A stretch of 64,000 bases of DNA. It comes from an uncultured Duodenibacillus sp. (GTDB lineage: Bacteria; Pseudomonadota; Gammaproteobacteria; Burkholderiales; Burkholderiaceae_F). The translations under genes were made by a program, and so were the position numbers. Location: the NCBI GenBank assembly GCA_944390715.1, contig CALXQS010000003.1, positions 1-64,000 of the forward strand, written 5' to 3'. The notes under the pieces were generated by a model. The model searched no databases and was not told where the DNA came from. It worked only from the letters and a program-made list of their open reading frames with translations. Shown one piece after another: positions 44,435 to 52,839 of this stretch (within the stretch, counting starts at the first letter, position 1; each line of letters opens with the position of its first letter).

Positions 44435-44709
44435 AGCCGATGTGCAGCAGCTTCCAGATGATTTCCAGGCTTTAAGAAAAGCTTAAGAAGCCTTAAAAAC
44501 TTCGAAAAGAGAAAATTTTTGCGATTGATTCGAGTCAAGAGGGCTAACAGTCTTTACACATAAACTTCCTGCCTGTTGGCCGCCCGAAGAAAGCTTGTTC
44601 TGCCCGGCATGCCGCCGGTGCGGGCAAGGCTTTTCAAGCAAAAGCGCGAGCGATCATGCATCGTGCGAGCGCAAAGCAAGACGCTGGGCCGGCCCTGCCA
44701 GGAGAAAAA
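44393..44709 (+). other. Intergenic region upstream of flavocytochrome c
   Basis: This 317-base non-coding stretch holds the palindrome at its left end, an AT-rich section (about 44470-44520), an FNR-like box at 44525-44538 and TAAACT at 44561-44566, which is correctly placed to be a -10 element. The mRNA leader would be about 135 bases. No gene was recognised. Confidence 0.5.
44525..44538 (+). promoter_or_regulatory. FNR-like binding site
   Basis: TTGAT-TCGA-GTCAA matches the FNR consensus TTGATNNNNATCAA at 9 of 10 defined positions. Its centre is about 30 bases upstream of TAAACT at 44561, near the spacing of class II activated promoters. It suits anaerobic induction of the downstream fumarate reductase. 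Confidence 0.55.
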
Positions 44710-46494
44710 ATGATGAAACCCTTGAATGCTCTGATCGTGACGGCTTTGCTGTCGCTTTCTTCGACTGTTGTCGGCGCAGCCGATCTTGCAGCCTTCCACT
44801 CAAAGATGGGCGGCTGCCAGTCCTGCCACGGCACCAACGCCGTCACCGCCGCCAATGTCCCCGATGATGAAATCGCCATCAACGGCAAGTGCATGAGCTG
44901 CCACGGCGACTACAAAAAGCTCGCCGACAAATCCAAGCACTTTGACCCGCACAACAGCCATCTGAGTGATCGCAGCCCCATCAACTGCACGGCTTGCCAT
45001 ACGGCTCACGCCAAACCCAAGCTCGTGTGCAACGACTGCCACACGTTTGATCTCAAGATGCCCTTTGCCGATGCGCCCGAAGCGGCCAAGTGGGATGCCG
45101 GAATCGACGACAAGGCAGTGGCGGCGGCTGAAGCTGCAGCCCCCCGCGAGACGGTCGACGTGCTCGTGATCGGCGCTGGTTCCTCTGGTCTGAATGCTGC
45201 CATTGCCGCCAAGCGTGCCGGCGCCAAGGTGGTGCTGCTTGAGAAGCACTCCTTTGCGGGCGGCAACTCCATGCTCGCTGCCGGCGGCTACAACGCTGTG
45301 GGCACGCCCCAGCAGGCCAAGAAGGGCATCAAGGACAATGTGGATCTCTACGTCAAGGACACCATGAAGGGCGGCCGCGGCAAGAATGATCCGGCGCTCG
45401 TCAGAATTTTGGCCGAAGAAAGCGCTGCCGGCGTCAAGTGGCTTGAAGACATGGGAGCGGACCTCTCCGACGTCAAGCGCTCGGGCGGCGCAACGGTTGA
45501 CCGCACGCATCGTCCCCACGGCGGCATGAGCGTAGGGCCGCACATCGTCGACGTGCTGCGCGCTCAGGCCACCAAGGAAGGCGTCGGCGCCCGCGTCAAC
45601 TCGCGCGCTGTGAAGCTTCTGCTTGACAAGGACTACAAGATTGCCGGCGCCATCGTGCACGGCAAGCACTCGGGCTACTACAAGATTGCCGCCAAGGCGG
45701 TGGTTCTTGCCACCGGCGGCTATGGCCAGAACAAGGAAATGATTGCCGTCTATCGTCCGACCTTCAAGGACATGACGAGCTCGAACAATGTCACGAGCAC
45801 GGGCGACGGCATCAAGATGGCGCTCAACATCGGCGCGAGCATGACCGACATCGACTGGGTGCAGGCGCATCCGACCGTGGGTCTTGACAGCCGCATTCTC
45901 ATCAGCGAGACCGTGCGCGGCGTCGGCGCCATCATGGTCAACGTCAAGGGCGCCCGCTTTGTCAATGAGCTCACCACGCGCGACCGTGCCAGCGACGCCA
46001 TTTTGCATCAGCCCGAAAGAAGAGCATGGCTCGTCTTTGACAACGATCTGTACAAGTCGGCCAAGATGGTGCGCGGCTATGATCACTTGGGCATGCTCAA
46101 GAAGGCCGATACGGTAGCCGAGCTTGCCAAGCTCTGCGGCATGGATGCCAAGACGCTCGAAGAGACCGTCAAGAGCTACAACAAGTTCAAGAAGGCTGGC
46201 AAGGACGAAGCCTTTGGTCGTCCCGACATGCCGCTTGGCGTAGAAAAGGCGCCGTTTTATGCAGTGGCTGTCGCCCCTGGCATCCATCACACGATGGGCG
46301 GCGTGGCCATCACGACCGAAAGCGAAGTTCTCGACATCCAGAGTCGTCCGATCCCCGGTCTGTATGCTGCCGGTGAGGTGACGGGCGGCGTGCACGGCTT
46401 CAACCGTCTGGGCGGAAACGCCATTGCCGATACGGTGGTTTTCGGCCGCCGCAGCGGCGAACATGCTGCCAAGTACGCTCTGGGCAAGAAATAA
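44710..46494 (+). CDS. Tetrahaem flavocytochrome c fumarate reductase (Fcc3-like)
   Basis: A 594-residue periplasmic enzyme with a Sec signal ending VVGA|AD. The N-terminal tetrahaem domain has motifs at 36-40 CQSCH, 61-65 CMSCH, 93-97 CTACH and 107-111 CNDCH. The flavin domain begins with FAD-binding GAGSSG at 155-160. All fumarate reductase residues of Shewanella Fcc3 can be aligned with a constant offset of 22: His387 [365], Glu400 [378], Arg403 [381], Arg424 [402], His526 [504] and Arg566 [544]. This strongly supports fumarate (or a very close analogue) as substrate. It is followed by a terminator and a convergent LysR gene. The ATG at 44710 follows GGAG; upstream starts would spoil the signal peptide. 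Confidence 0.92.
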   Translation: MMKPLNALIVTALLSLSSTVVGAADLAAFHSKMGGCQSCHGTNAVTAANVPDDEIAINGKCMSCHGDYKKLADKSKHFDPHNSHLSDRSPINCTACHTAHAKPKLVCNDCHTFDLKMPFADAPEAAKWDAGIDDKAVAAAEAAAPRETVDVLVIGAGSSGLNAAIAAKRAGAKVVLLEKHSFAGGNSMLAAGGYNAVGTPQQAKKGIKDNVDLYVKDTMKGGRGKNDPALVRILAEESAAGVKWLEDMGADLSDVKRSGGATVDRTHRPHGGMSVGPHIVDVLRAQATKEGVGARVNSRAVKLLLDKDYKIAGAIVHGKHSGYYKIAAKAVVLATGGYGQNKEMIAVYRPTFKDMTSSNNVTSTGDGIKMALNIGASMTDIDWVQAHPTVGLDSRILISETVRGVGAIMVNVKGARFVNELTTRDRASDAILHQPERRAWLVFDNDLYKSAKMVRGYDHLGMLKKADTVAELAKLCGMDAKTLEETVKSYNKFKKAGKDEAFGRPDMPLGVEKAPFYAVAVAPGIHHTMGGVAITTESEVLDIQSRPIPGLYAAGEVTGGVHGFNRLGGNAIADTVVFGRRSGEHAAKYALGKK

Positions 46495-46570
46495 GCCCAG
46501 GCTGAAAAGTACAAACTTCCCCGTCTCTTCAGAAGAAGCGGCGGGGAGGCAAAAAGCAGCTCCGAGTCTT

Positions 46571-46599
46571 GGCTCTGGCTTTGCGGCCGGGGCCTTTTT
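46571..46599 (+). terminator. Rho-independent terminator after flavocytochrome c
   Basis: A 9-bp stem GGCTCTGGC (46571-46579) pairs with GCCGGGGCC (46586-46594) using two G-T pairs and is followed by TTTTT. It ends the flavocytochrome transcript just before the convergent LysR gene. Confidence 0.7.
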
Positions 46600-46607
46600 C
46601 TTTAGAG

Positions 46608-47525
46608 TTAATTGACGTCGACGTGCCTGATCCCGCACTCCTTGAAAAAGAGTTCCCGCAGCGGACGGGCGTGATCGGGCTTGTAGATGACGTAGATGCG
46701 TCGTGCGGCCTGTGCAGCGCCAGCTTCGTGATGATCCGGGTTGACGTCTTTTCTGAGCTCAACCAAGTCGCCGCGCAGAATTTCTTCCTTGACCGACAGA
46801 TAAGGAAGCACGGCGACGCCGAGCCCTGTGGCGACCGCGCGCTTGATGGCACCCATCATGTTCATCGTGATCATGTTCGAGACGGCAATCCCCTGACTCT
46901 GCAGCCAGCGCAGCGCGGCGTTGCGCACAGTGTCTTCCTGATCCATCACCCAAGTGGCCAGACTGAAGTCTTCTTCGGTCGCATCCATGGCAATGAGCGG
47001 GCTCGAAGGACTCGCGACAAGAACAAAGTCGTCGCGAAAGCAGGCAAAGAATTCAAGCGAAGCGTCAAGCGGAGGGCGGCTGATGAAGCCGACGTCAAAG
47101 CGGTTTTCCAAGACGCCGGACTCAATGACGTCATTGTCCTCAATAAAAAGCGAAGGGTCGACAGCCGGGAACTTCTGCTTGAACGCGGGAAGCCGGCGCG
47201 AGAGAATGTATATGCCGCTGGCTCGGTTGGCGCCGACAACGAGCGAACCGGCCAGGCCAGCCTTTTGCGCCGCGAAGATTTCTTCAATTTCCTCGGCTTT
47301 TTTGACGACGAGCGTGGCGTGAGGCAAAAGGCTCAGGGCCGCGGCGCTTGGGACGAGCCCGGCGGCAGAACGGGTAAAAAGTTTGGTGTTGAGCGCTTTT
47401 TCAAGCTCTTTAAGCGCCTGACTGGCGGCGCTGGCCGTCACGCACAGCTTGGCGGCGGCTTTGGAGAGATTCTGCTGGCTGCAGACGCACAGAAAAACCT
47501 GCAGTTGTCTTAGCGTAATGCGCAT
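46608..47525 (-). CDS. LysR-family transcriptional regulator
   Basis: A 305-residue regulator. The N-terminal winged HTH is RQLQVFLCVCSQQNLSKAA followed by LCVTASAASQALKELE. A periplasmic-binding-like effector domain follows (VVGANRASGIYILS, ... GLGVAVLPYLSV). It resembles CysB/YeiE-type regulators in outline; related proteins such as YeiE respond to sulfite in other bacteria, but no such specificity can be read here. It is placed between the fumarate reductase (convergent) and the sulfite reductase cluster (divergent, 455 bases away), so it is a candidate regulator of mccA. Confidence 0.85.
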   Translation of the reverse strand: MRITLRQLQVFLCVCSQQNLSKAAAKLCVTASAASQALKELEKALNTKLFTRSAAGLVPSAAALSLLPHATLVVKKAEEIEEIFAAQKAGLAGSLVVGANRASGIYILSRRLPAFKQKFPAVDPSLFIEDNDVIESGVLENRFDVGFISRPPLDASLEFFACFRDDFVLVASPSSPLIAMDATEEDFSLATWVMDQEDTVRNAALRWLQSQGIAVSNMITMNMMGAIKRAVATGLGVAVLPYLSVKEEILRGDLVELRKDVNPDHHEAGAAQAARRIYVIYKPDHARPLRELFFKECGIRHVDVN

Positions 47526-47980
47526 GGGGAAAAAGAGGCTGTGTTTTTTATGATTCTAAAGTCAGCCGAAGAAAATCGCCCGAAGCTGCGCACAAAGAAA
47601 AATAGGCGGGCCGCGCGATCAAAAACAAATGCAGCATTGAGCGCTCAACGGCAAAACGGAAGTCGGCGCAGGGATAGGCGAAACCCGCGCATTCTTCTCG
47701 AGACCCGATAAAGCAAGAGAAACAAGCGGCAAAGAGACGAACAAACCAAGGGTAAACCCTTTGGAGATAAAAATTCATTTGATTTTTATCAAGCCTCTAC
47801 TCCCTTTTGCTTAATCGTGCGCCTAGTCAAGGTACTTAAGAATAACGAAAAATTTAGTGGGCTTTCAGACTAGCTTAACGTAACCTTACAGTACTCGCAG
47901 GACGCGGAGGATTCTTTGCGCCCTCGAGACTCTTTTTTTCTTATCCCGGGAAAAAAGAGCACAAATACTAGGAGATTGAG
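47526..47980 (+). other. 455-base control region upstream of mccA
   Basis: Divergent spacer between the LysR gene and mccA with no convincing gene. It contains a perfect FNR box (47779-47792) overlapping a 9-bp inverted repeat GATAAAAAT/ATTTTTATC (47766-47774 and 47782-47790). A weak -10-like TTAAT is near 47811, and AGGAG just precedes the mccA ATG. The long spacer leaves room for further regulators such as the neighbouring LysR protein. Confidence 0.5.
47779..47792 (+). promoter_or_regulatory. Perfect FNR box upstream of mccA
   Basis: TTGAT-TTTT-ATCAA is an exact match to the FNR consensus. It is centred about 195 bases before the mccA start, implying a transcript leader of roughly 150 bases if it activates from the usual position. 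It predicts induction of sulfite respiration without oxygen. Confidence 0.65.
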
Positions 47981-50035
47981 ATGACAACAACAACTATCAA
48001 AACGGTGGCTAGCGCCCTGTTTTGCTCCGCTGCTTTGGTTGCCGTTGGTGCCCAGGCCGCTGATGCACCTGGTGTTGGCAACAAGAACCTCAACGCTTTG
48101 ACGCAAAAGGTTCTGTCCAACCCGTCGACGACCGAAAAGGAAATGGGTGTTCGCACCCTGCAGGACTACATCGTCCAGGAAAAGGAACTTTTCGACTTCC
48201 TCTTTGAAAACCATCCCGTTTTCAAGTATGCGGAAGCCGGCCGCATCAAGGGTGTCTACAAGATTTCCACCCGCGGTTCTGAATTCCTCGGCGAAGGCAA
48301 CGCTCAGGGCTACTCCAAGCTCGCCGGCGGCCGTCCGAAGGCATCGCAGTACCGTCTTGCAGCCAAGTCGATTCTCGACTATCCGAACCGCTTCGTCGGT
48401 CCGGAGCGCTGCGGCGAGTGCCACGCGATTCAGTACGAAAAGTGGAAGAGAAGCCGTCATGCACAGACGATCCGCTTCCCGGGCGAACACCCCGAAGTCG
48501 ACAACGATCTGAAGAAGAAGCTCTACAACTCTCAGGCTTCCATTCTTCCTGACGGCATCACGCCCGACGTGATCTACGCCACGGTCGGCACGCCGCGCAC
48601 GAAGTACGGCTACATCGACGCCTGGCTGGTTCGCGGCGCCTATCACATCCGTGATGGTCTGCTTCGCGACGGCACGGGCACTCTCGTTGCCGGCGGCAAC
48701 CAGTTCTCCCGCGGCTGGGCTCAGTGGCTCACCCCCGAGCGCGCCAAGGAAATCCAGAAGGTGATTCCGGACTTCCCGACCGACATGAAGGCCATGGGCG
48801 GTTCTGCTTCGCACCAGTGGGGCATGACCTCTTACGGTTCCTCCTATGAGAAGGAATTCCTCTTCCAGCCCGCAAGCTCGTACTGCGAAGTCTGCCACGC
48901 CTTCAAGTTTGACTTTAAGGACAAGAAGGAATTCTTCGCTGCTTTGGGCAATCCGAAGGAACTGCAGAAGCACACCATTTCCCGCGGCATCGCCTGCGAG
49001 GAATGCCATGGTGCCGGCGGCCACTTGATCGGTGCTGAAAGCAACGGCTTCCAGACCAACTGCGAACGCTGCCATCAGCGCTCGAACTTCGTCGAATCCG
49101 ACCTGAAGAACCCGGCTGCCGACGGCAAGCTTGAAAAGGGCTTCAACGTCAAGACGAAGTCTTCTTGCCCGTCGTGCGGTACCGAAGGCTCGCAGCTCAT
49201 GATGTCCAAGCACTATGAAAAGGGCATGCGCTGCGTCACCTGCCACGATCCGCATGAAGTCACCTCCAACGACTGGAAGGACTACTACACCAAGCCCGCT
49301 ATTCGTCAGACCTGCCAGGACTGCCACGAAACTCAGGCTGATGTGATGGCCCAGACCAAGACCCACGTCGACATGGACTGCATCGACTGCCACATGCCGT
49401 TTACGATGAGCTGCGAAAACTTCACGGCCATCCAGCGTCCTGACATGGCAGGCTTTGACGCCGTTCGCCGTTCTCACCTCTGGCAGATCAAGGTTGATCC
49501 GACCGCCAAGATGATGAACCCGGGTGAAGGCCAGTCGCGTGCCTCCAACTCCAAGGGCTGGCATATCGCTCGTGACGACGAAGGTCACGGCTATCTCGAC
49601 CTGATGTGGTCTTGCGCTCGTACGGCCAATGCCGAACAGGGCGTCATGAACAACAAGGGCTGCCACAGCGCCTTCCTGTCTGAGCTCGAAAAGGGCCTGC
49701 AGTACACCGATCAGAAGCAGATCTACGACGAAGTCATGAAGTGGCAGAATCCTGTTAAGGATGCCTACAAGACCGCCGTTGCTGCTCAGGAACGCATCGA
49801 GAAGCTGCTCGAAGTTACCAAGGTGCCGACAGAGGCCAAGACTCAGATCCTGATGCTCATTGACAAGTCCAAGGACATCACGACTCAGATCGAGAAGGAC
49901 GGCTCCTACGGCGTTCACGCTCCCTCTTATCTCAAGACCCGCGCAGAGACGGCAAATGCCTATCTGACGCAGGCTCAGGCGATCCTCGACAAGGGTGATT
50001 TCCCCCTCGTTGAGGCTAAGAAAGAAGCCAAGTAA
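47981..50035 (+). CDS. mccA: Octahaem cytochrome c sulfite reductase MccA/SirA
   Basis: A 684-residue periplasmic enzyme reducing sulfite to sulfide with six electrons. The signal peptide ends AVGAQA|AD. Seven CxxCH motifs start at Cys144, 302, 339, 361, 418, 445 and 467. The eighth haem motif is the rare CX15CH (Cys545, Cys561, His562) that defines MccA/SirA. Cysteines outside haem motifs are Cys396 and Cys399 (CPSCG) and Cys478; they fit the two cysteines that hold the catalytic Cu(I) next to the active-site haem in Wolinella MccA. A helical C-terminal section after the eighth haem completes the fold. Codon usage is strongly biased (Lys nearly always AAG), pointing to very high expression. 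It heads the operon of maturation and electron-transfer genes. Confidence 0.93.
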   Translation: MTTTTIKTVASALFCSAALVAVGAQAADAPGVGNKNLNALTQKVLSNPSTTEKEMGVRTLQDYIVQEKELFDFLFENHPVFKYAEAGRIKGVYKISTRGSEFLGEGNAQGYSKLAGGRPKASQYRLAAKSILDYPNRFVGPERCGECHAIQYEKWKRSRHAQTIRFPGEHPEVDNDLKKKLYNSQASILPDGITPDVIYATVGTPRTKYGYIDAWLVRGAYHIRDGLLRDGTGTLVAGGNQFSRGWAQWLTPERAKEIQKVIPDFPTDMKAMGGSASHQWGMTSYGSSYEKEFLFQPASSYCEVCHAFKFDFKDKKEFFAALGNPKELQKHTISRGIACEECHGAGGHLIGAESNGFQTNCERCHQRSNFVESDLKNPAADGKLEKGFNVKTKSSCPSCGTEGSQLMMSKHYEKGMRCVTCHDPHEVTSNDWKDYYTKPAIRQTCQDCHETQADVMAQTKTHVDMDCIDCHMPFTMSCENFTAIQRPDMAGFDAVRRSHLWQIKVDPTAKMMNPGEGQSRASNSKGWHIARDDEGHGYLDLMWSCARTANAEQGVMNNKGCHSAFLSELEKGLQYTDQKQIYDEVMKWQNPVKDAYKTAVAAQERIEKLLEVTKVPTEAKTQILMLIDKSKDITTQIEKDGSYGVHAPSYLKTRAETANAYLTQAQAILDKGDFPLVEAKKEAK

Positions 50036-50078
50036 TCGGTAACTTCTAAACCAAGTCAGCTCATTCCCCTCGTGTGAA

Positions 50079-50109
50079 GGGGGCTCGGAAGAAACAATTC
50101 CGGGCCCCC
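50079..50109 (+). other. Intercistronic hairpin after mccA
   Basis: GGGGGC (50079-50084) pairs with GCCCCC (50104-50109) and GGAA (50087-50090) with TTCC (50098-50101). No T-tract follows. It may protect the mccA message or partly attenuate downstream genes. Confidence 0.6.
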
Positions 50110-50154
50110 GGACACAGAAAAAGGAAGGAGCAGACCAACCAAGTCAAAGGAATC

Positions 50155-50580
50155 ATGAAAACGTTTTTGACAGGGCTGGCGGCATGCGCCGCACTTGCGC
50201 TTCCTCTGTCGGCATTTGCCGGCGGTGATGCGCCGATCGAAGCGGCTCCGGCTTATGAACGCGCGATTCACAAGATCTCGATTTATGAGGCCGAGGAACT
50301 GCTCGGGCAGCCCGAGGTGACGTTCTACGATGTCAACACGCTGGAGATTTGGGCCGACGGGTACATCCCGGGCGCTATTTTCTTCAATGTGGGCAATTGG
50401 CACCGACTTCTTCCCGAAGACAAGAATGCGCCTCTCGTGTTTTACTGCGCCAACCGTTTGTGCAGCTCCAGCGAAATCGCAGCCTATGAGGTGATGAAGC
50501 TTGGCTACACCAACGTCATGCAGATGCCCGACGGCATCTACGGCTGGAAGCTTTCCGGCCGCAAGTTCGAGCGCCCTTAA
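50155..50580 (+). CDS. Periplasmic rhodanese-domain protein in the sulfite reductase operon
   Basis: A 141-residue exported protein. The signal peptide (TGLAACAALALPLSAFA|GG) precedes a rhodanese fold with the N-terminal KISIYEAEELL, DVNTLEIWADGYIPGAI and the active-site loop YCANRLCSSS. The catalytic cysteine is present and a second cysteine lies five residues later. Rhodaneses move sulfane sulfur; here it could release sulfite from thiosulfate or persulfides, or deal with the sulfide product. The ATG at 50155 is chosen because it gives the signal peptide; the frame from 50074 runs through the hairpin. It sits between mccA and mccB. Confidence 0.8.
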   Translation: MKTFLTGLAACAALALPLSAFAGGDAPIEAAPAYERAIHKISIYEAEELLGQPEVTFYDVNTLEIWADGYIPGAIFFNVGNWHRLLPEDKNAPLVFYCANRLCSSSEIAAYEVMKLGYTNVMQMPDGIYGWKLSGRKFERP

Positions 50581-50591
50581 GAAAACGTTTG

Positions 50592-50612
50592 GCCGTCTCG
50601 TGCAGAGACGGT
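50592..50612 (+). other. Intercistronic hairpin after rhodanese gene
   Basis: GCCGTCTC (50592-50599) pairs with GAGACGGT (50605-50612) around a 5-base loop. There is no T-tract. A further small palindrome covers the mccB stop codon at 51397-51413. Confidence 0.5.
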
Positions 50613-50640
50613 CCCTACTGGAAAATTGAGATACAAGTTT

Positions 50641-51408
50641 ATGTTTGCCATGAAGAAAATCGTGCTGTTTGCCTCCGCTGCGCTCTGTGCGGGGTCTATG
50701 GCTTTTGCCGCTCCGCTTCAATCCCAGCAGGACAAGGAGTCCTACAGCATGGGGGCCTCAGTGGGCAACTACCTGTCCGATCAGATTTTCAAGCAGTCTG
50801 AGCTCGGTGCATCGATCAACATGGATCTCGTCGTTCAGGGCTTTGAAGAAGCTCTGCGCAACAAGAGCCAGCTCTCTGACGATGACGTGCTGAAGTTCCT
50901 CAACAGTCGTGCTGAGAAGCTCAACAAGCTCTATGACGCTCAAAAGAAGAAGATCGCTGCGGAAAATTCCGCCAAGGCGAAGGACTTCCTTGCCAAGAAC
51001 GCCAAGAAAAAGGGCGTGAAGGTAACCAAGAGCGGCCTGCAGTATGAAGTTCTGAAGAAGGGCACCGGTGAAAAGCCCAAGACCGAGGACGTCGTCACGG
51101 TCGACTATGTCGGCACCCTCATTGACGGTACTGTGTTTGAAAGCACGTACGAAACGAAGGAACCGGCGCGCTTTGTTCTCATGACGGTGATTCCCGGCCT
51201 CGAAGAAGGCGTCCGCTTGATGGAGCAAGGATCGCGTTATCGCTTCACGATCCCTGCGAATCTTGCCTACGGTGCGGATGGCGCCGGACAGATTCCTCCC
51301 GAATCTGTGCTCATCTTCGAGCTTGAGTTGGTGAAGGTTGAGAAGGTCGGAGCTCATAAGAACTTCGGCGAAGCAAACTTAAAAGGCATGACCAATCCTC
51401 ATCAGTGA
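50641..51408 (+). CDS. mccB: FKBP-type peptidyl-prolyl isomerase MccB
   Basis: A 255-residue periplasmic isomerase. The signal peptide (KKIVLFASAALCAGSMAFA|AP) is followed by an N-terminal dimerisation domain (SYSMGASVGNYLSDQI) and a lysine-rich helix (about 95-130). The FKBP domain then follows, with VTVDYVGTLIDGTVFEST, VIPGLEEGVRLM and IPANLAYGADG. In Wolinella the mcc operon also contains such a foldase in second position, proposed to help MccA folding. ATG 50641 is used; ATG 50650 (MKKIVL) gives an equally good signal. Confidence 0.88.
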   Translation: MFAMKKIVLFASAALCAGSMAFAAPLQSQQDKESYSMGASVGNYLSDQIFKQSELGASINMDLVVQGFEEALRNKSQLSDDDVLKFLNSRAEKLNKLYDAQKKKIAAENSAKAKDFLAKNAKKKGVKVTKSGLQYEVLKKGTGEKPKTEDVVTVDYVGTLIDGTVFESTYETKEPARFVLMTVIPGLEEGVRLMEQGSRYRFTIPANLAYGADGAGQIPPESVLIFELELVKVEKVGAHKNFGEANLKGMTNPHQ

Positions 51409-51447
51409 TGAGGAGCTCGAAGGCTCTTTAACAAAACGGTTGGCACC

Positions 51448-52101
51448 ATGATTGGGTTGACGGCATCCATGGCCGCGTGCGGCATCGTTTTTCTTGCAGC
51501 GTTGGTGATTTATCACCGTACGCGCGCAAGTCTGGCCGCTGAAAAACTTCCCTTCATGGCGGGATTCGCAGCAGCGGTTCTGGTGCTGAGCGCGGCTTCC
51601 TACGCAGCGCTCGGGCGGTGGTCGGACTGGCAGGAGCAAAAGGTTGACCGCGAGGTCAATTATCTGCTTGCGGCCAAGGTCACCGAGGCGCAGCGGCGCG
51701 TGAAGAACGCCCCTGAGAACATCGCCGCCCAGATCGAATTGGCTGAAGCCTATCTCGAAGTAGGCCGCTATCAGGATGCCGCAGATGTGTTTGACGTATG
51801 TCTGACGCTTGGCGGCCCCAAGGCGGAAATCTACGCAAGGAAGGCTTTTGCGCTCTACTACAGAGACGGCCGAAAAATGACTGCCCAAGCCCGTGCTGCT
51901 GCCGATCAGGCATTGGCGCTGAACAAGCTTGACGTTCAGACGCGCATGCTCCTCGGACAGGATGCGTTTTTAAACGAACGCTATGCCGAGGCGATCCGAC
52001 AGTGGCGGATGCTGCTGGATTCCGGAGCGGCTCCCGCTCAGGAAAGAGCACTTCGAAATGCTATTGCCAACGCCGAGTCAAGAGCTCGGAAGCAAGACTA
52101 A
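51448..52101 (+). CDS. TPR-containing cytochrome maturation protein (CcmI/NrfG-like)
   Basis: A 217-residue membrane protein. Two N-terminal helices (about 4-22 and 36-56, as in CcmI) are followed by a periplasmic TPR region (NIAAQIELAEAYLEVGRYQDAADVF, LLGQDAFLNERYAEAIRQW). CcmI and NrfG hold apocytochromes for the haem lyase. With the CcmF-like and CcmH-like genes further on it would form an NrfEFG-type module. It is set apart from them by the mccCD and nos-like genes. Confidence 0.7.
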   Translation: MIGLTASMAACGIVFLAALVIYHRTRASLAAEKLPFMAGFAAAVLVLSAASYAALGRWSDWQEQKVDREVNYLLAAKVTEAQRRVKNAPENIAAQIELAEAYLEVGRYQDAADVFDVCLTLGGPKAEIYARKAFALYYRDGRKMTAQARAAADQALALNKLDVQTRMLLGQDAFLNERYAEAIRQWRMLLDSGAAPAQERALRNAIANAESRARKQD

Positions 52102-52150
52102 TTGGCGGGTTTCGCTGCGAAAGCGACGAAATCTGTCCGTGGAGAAAATT

Positions 52151-52837
52151 GTGAGCGAAAGAATCGACAGGAGAAAATTTCTCGCAGGTGCCGGTGCCAG
52201 CTCACTGCTCGTTCTGCCCTTAGCTGGGTGCGGAACTGGCGGAAAATCTGGCGACGGCAAGCAGCCTCACTATGTGATGGTCTTTGACCAGAACAAGTGC
52301 GTCGGCTGCCGCGACTGCAGAGAGGCCTGCAATGAGACCAACAAGCTGCCCAAGGGCCGCTCGCGCCTCATTTTGGAACTTCAGGGCGACAAGGTCGAAG
52401 GCGAGCGCGGCTATGCTGCAAATCGCAAGTACGTTCGCGTTTCCTGCCAGCAGTGCAAGAACGCGCCGTGCGTGACTGTCTGCCCGACGGGCGCCGCTCA
52501 TCGCGATCCGAAGACCGGCATCGTGACGATGGACGCTTCCAAGTGCGTCGGCTGCAAGTACTGCATCGTTGCCTGTCCCTATAACGCACGCTTTATCAAT
52601 GAGGAAACCAAGGTTGCCGACAACTGCGACTTCTGCCTGCACAGCCGCCTGGAAAAGAACCAGCAGCCGGCCTGCGTGGAGAGCTGCAAGTATGACGCCC
52701 TTGTCTTCGGCGACATCAATGACCCGAAGTCGTACGTGAGCCGTCTGCTCGCTGTGAAGGATTCCGTGCGCATCCGCCCGGAACTCGGCACTGAGCCCTC
52801 GCTGCGCTACATCCCCATTGTGAAGAAAGGAGTGTAA
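52151..52837 (+). CDS. mccC: NrfC-like ferredoxin subunit MccC
   Basis: A 228-residue iron-sulfur protein with four [4Fe-4S] sites, judged from CVGCRDCREAC, CQQCKNAPCVTVCP, CVGCKYCIVACP and the CDFC...CVESCK pair. It should carry electrons from the MccD quinol dehydrogenase to MccA. The N-terminus has a twin-arginine motif DRRKFLAG and then LPLAGC, which could also be a lipobox (Tat-exported lipoprotein). The GTG at 52151 is the likely start, with GGAG about seven bases upstream; the frame from 51983 overlaps the TPR gene. It is followed by mccD after two bases. Confidence 0.9.
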   Translation: MSERIDRRKFLAGAGASSLLVLPLAGCGTGGKSGDGKQPHYVMVFDQNKCVGCRDCREACNETNKLPKGRSRLILELQGDKVEGERGYAANRKYVRVSCQQCKNAPCVTVCPTGAAHRDPKTGIVTMDASKCVGCKYCIVACPYNARFINEETKVADNCDFCLHSRLEKNQQPACVESCKYDALVFGDINDPKSYVSRLLAVKDSVRIRPELGTEPSLRYIPIVKKGV

Positions 52838-52839
52838 AG

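Noticed and set aside
44800..46638. 612-residue minus-strand frame opposite the flavocytochrome c
   Set aside because: Histidine- and valine-rich nonsense translation of a biased gene; the plus strand has a signal peptide, haems and FAD motifs.
49166..49180. CPSCG in MccA as a ninth haem motif
   Set aside because: The fifth position is Gly, not His or Lys, and the eight expected haems are already accounted for; better seen as copper-ligand cysteines.
47870..49918. 682-residue minus-strand open frame opposite mccA
   Set aside because: It is a shadow caused by codon bias of the highly expressed mccA; it has no recognisable domains, while the plus strand carries eight haem motifs.
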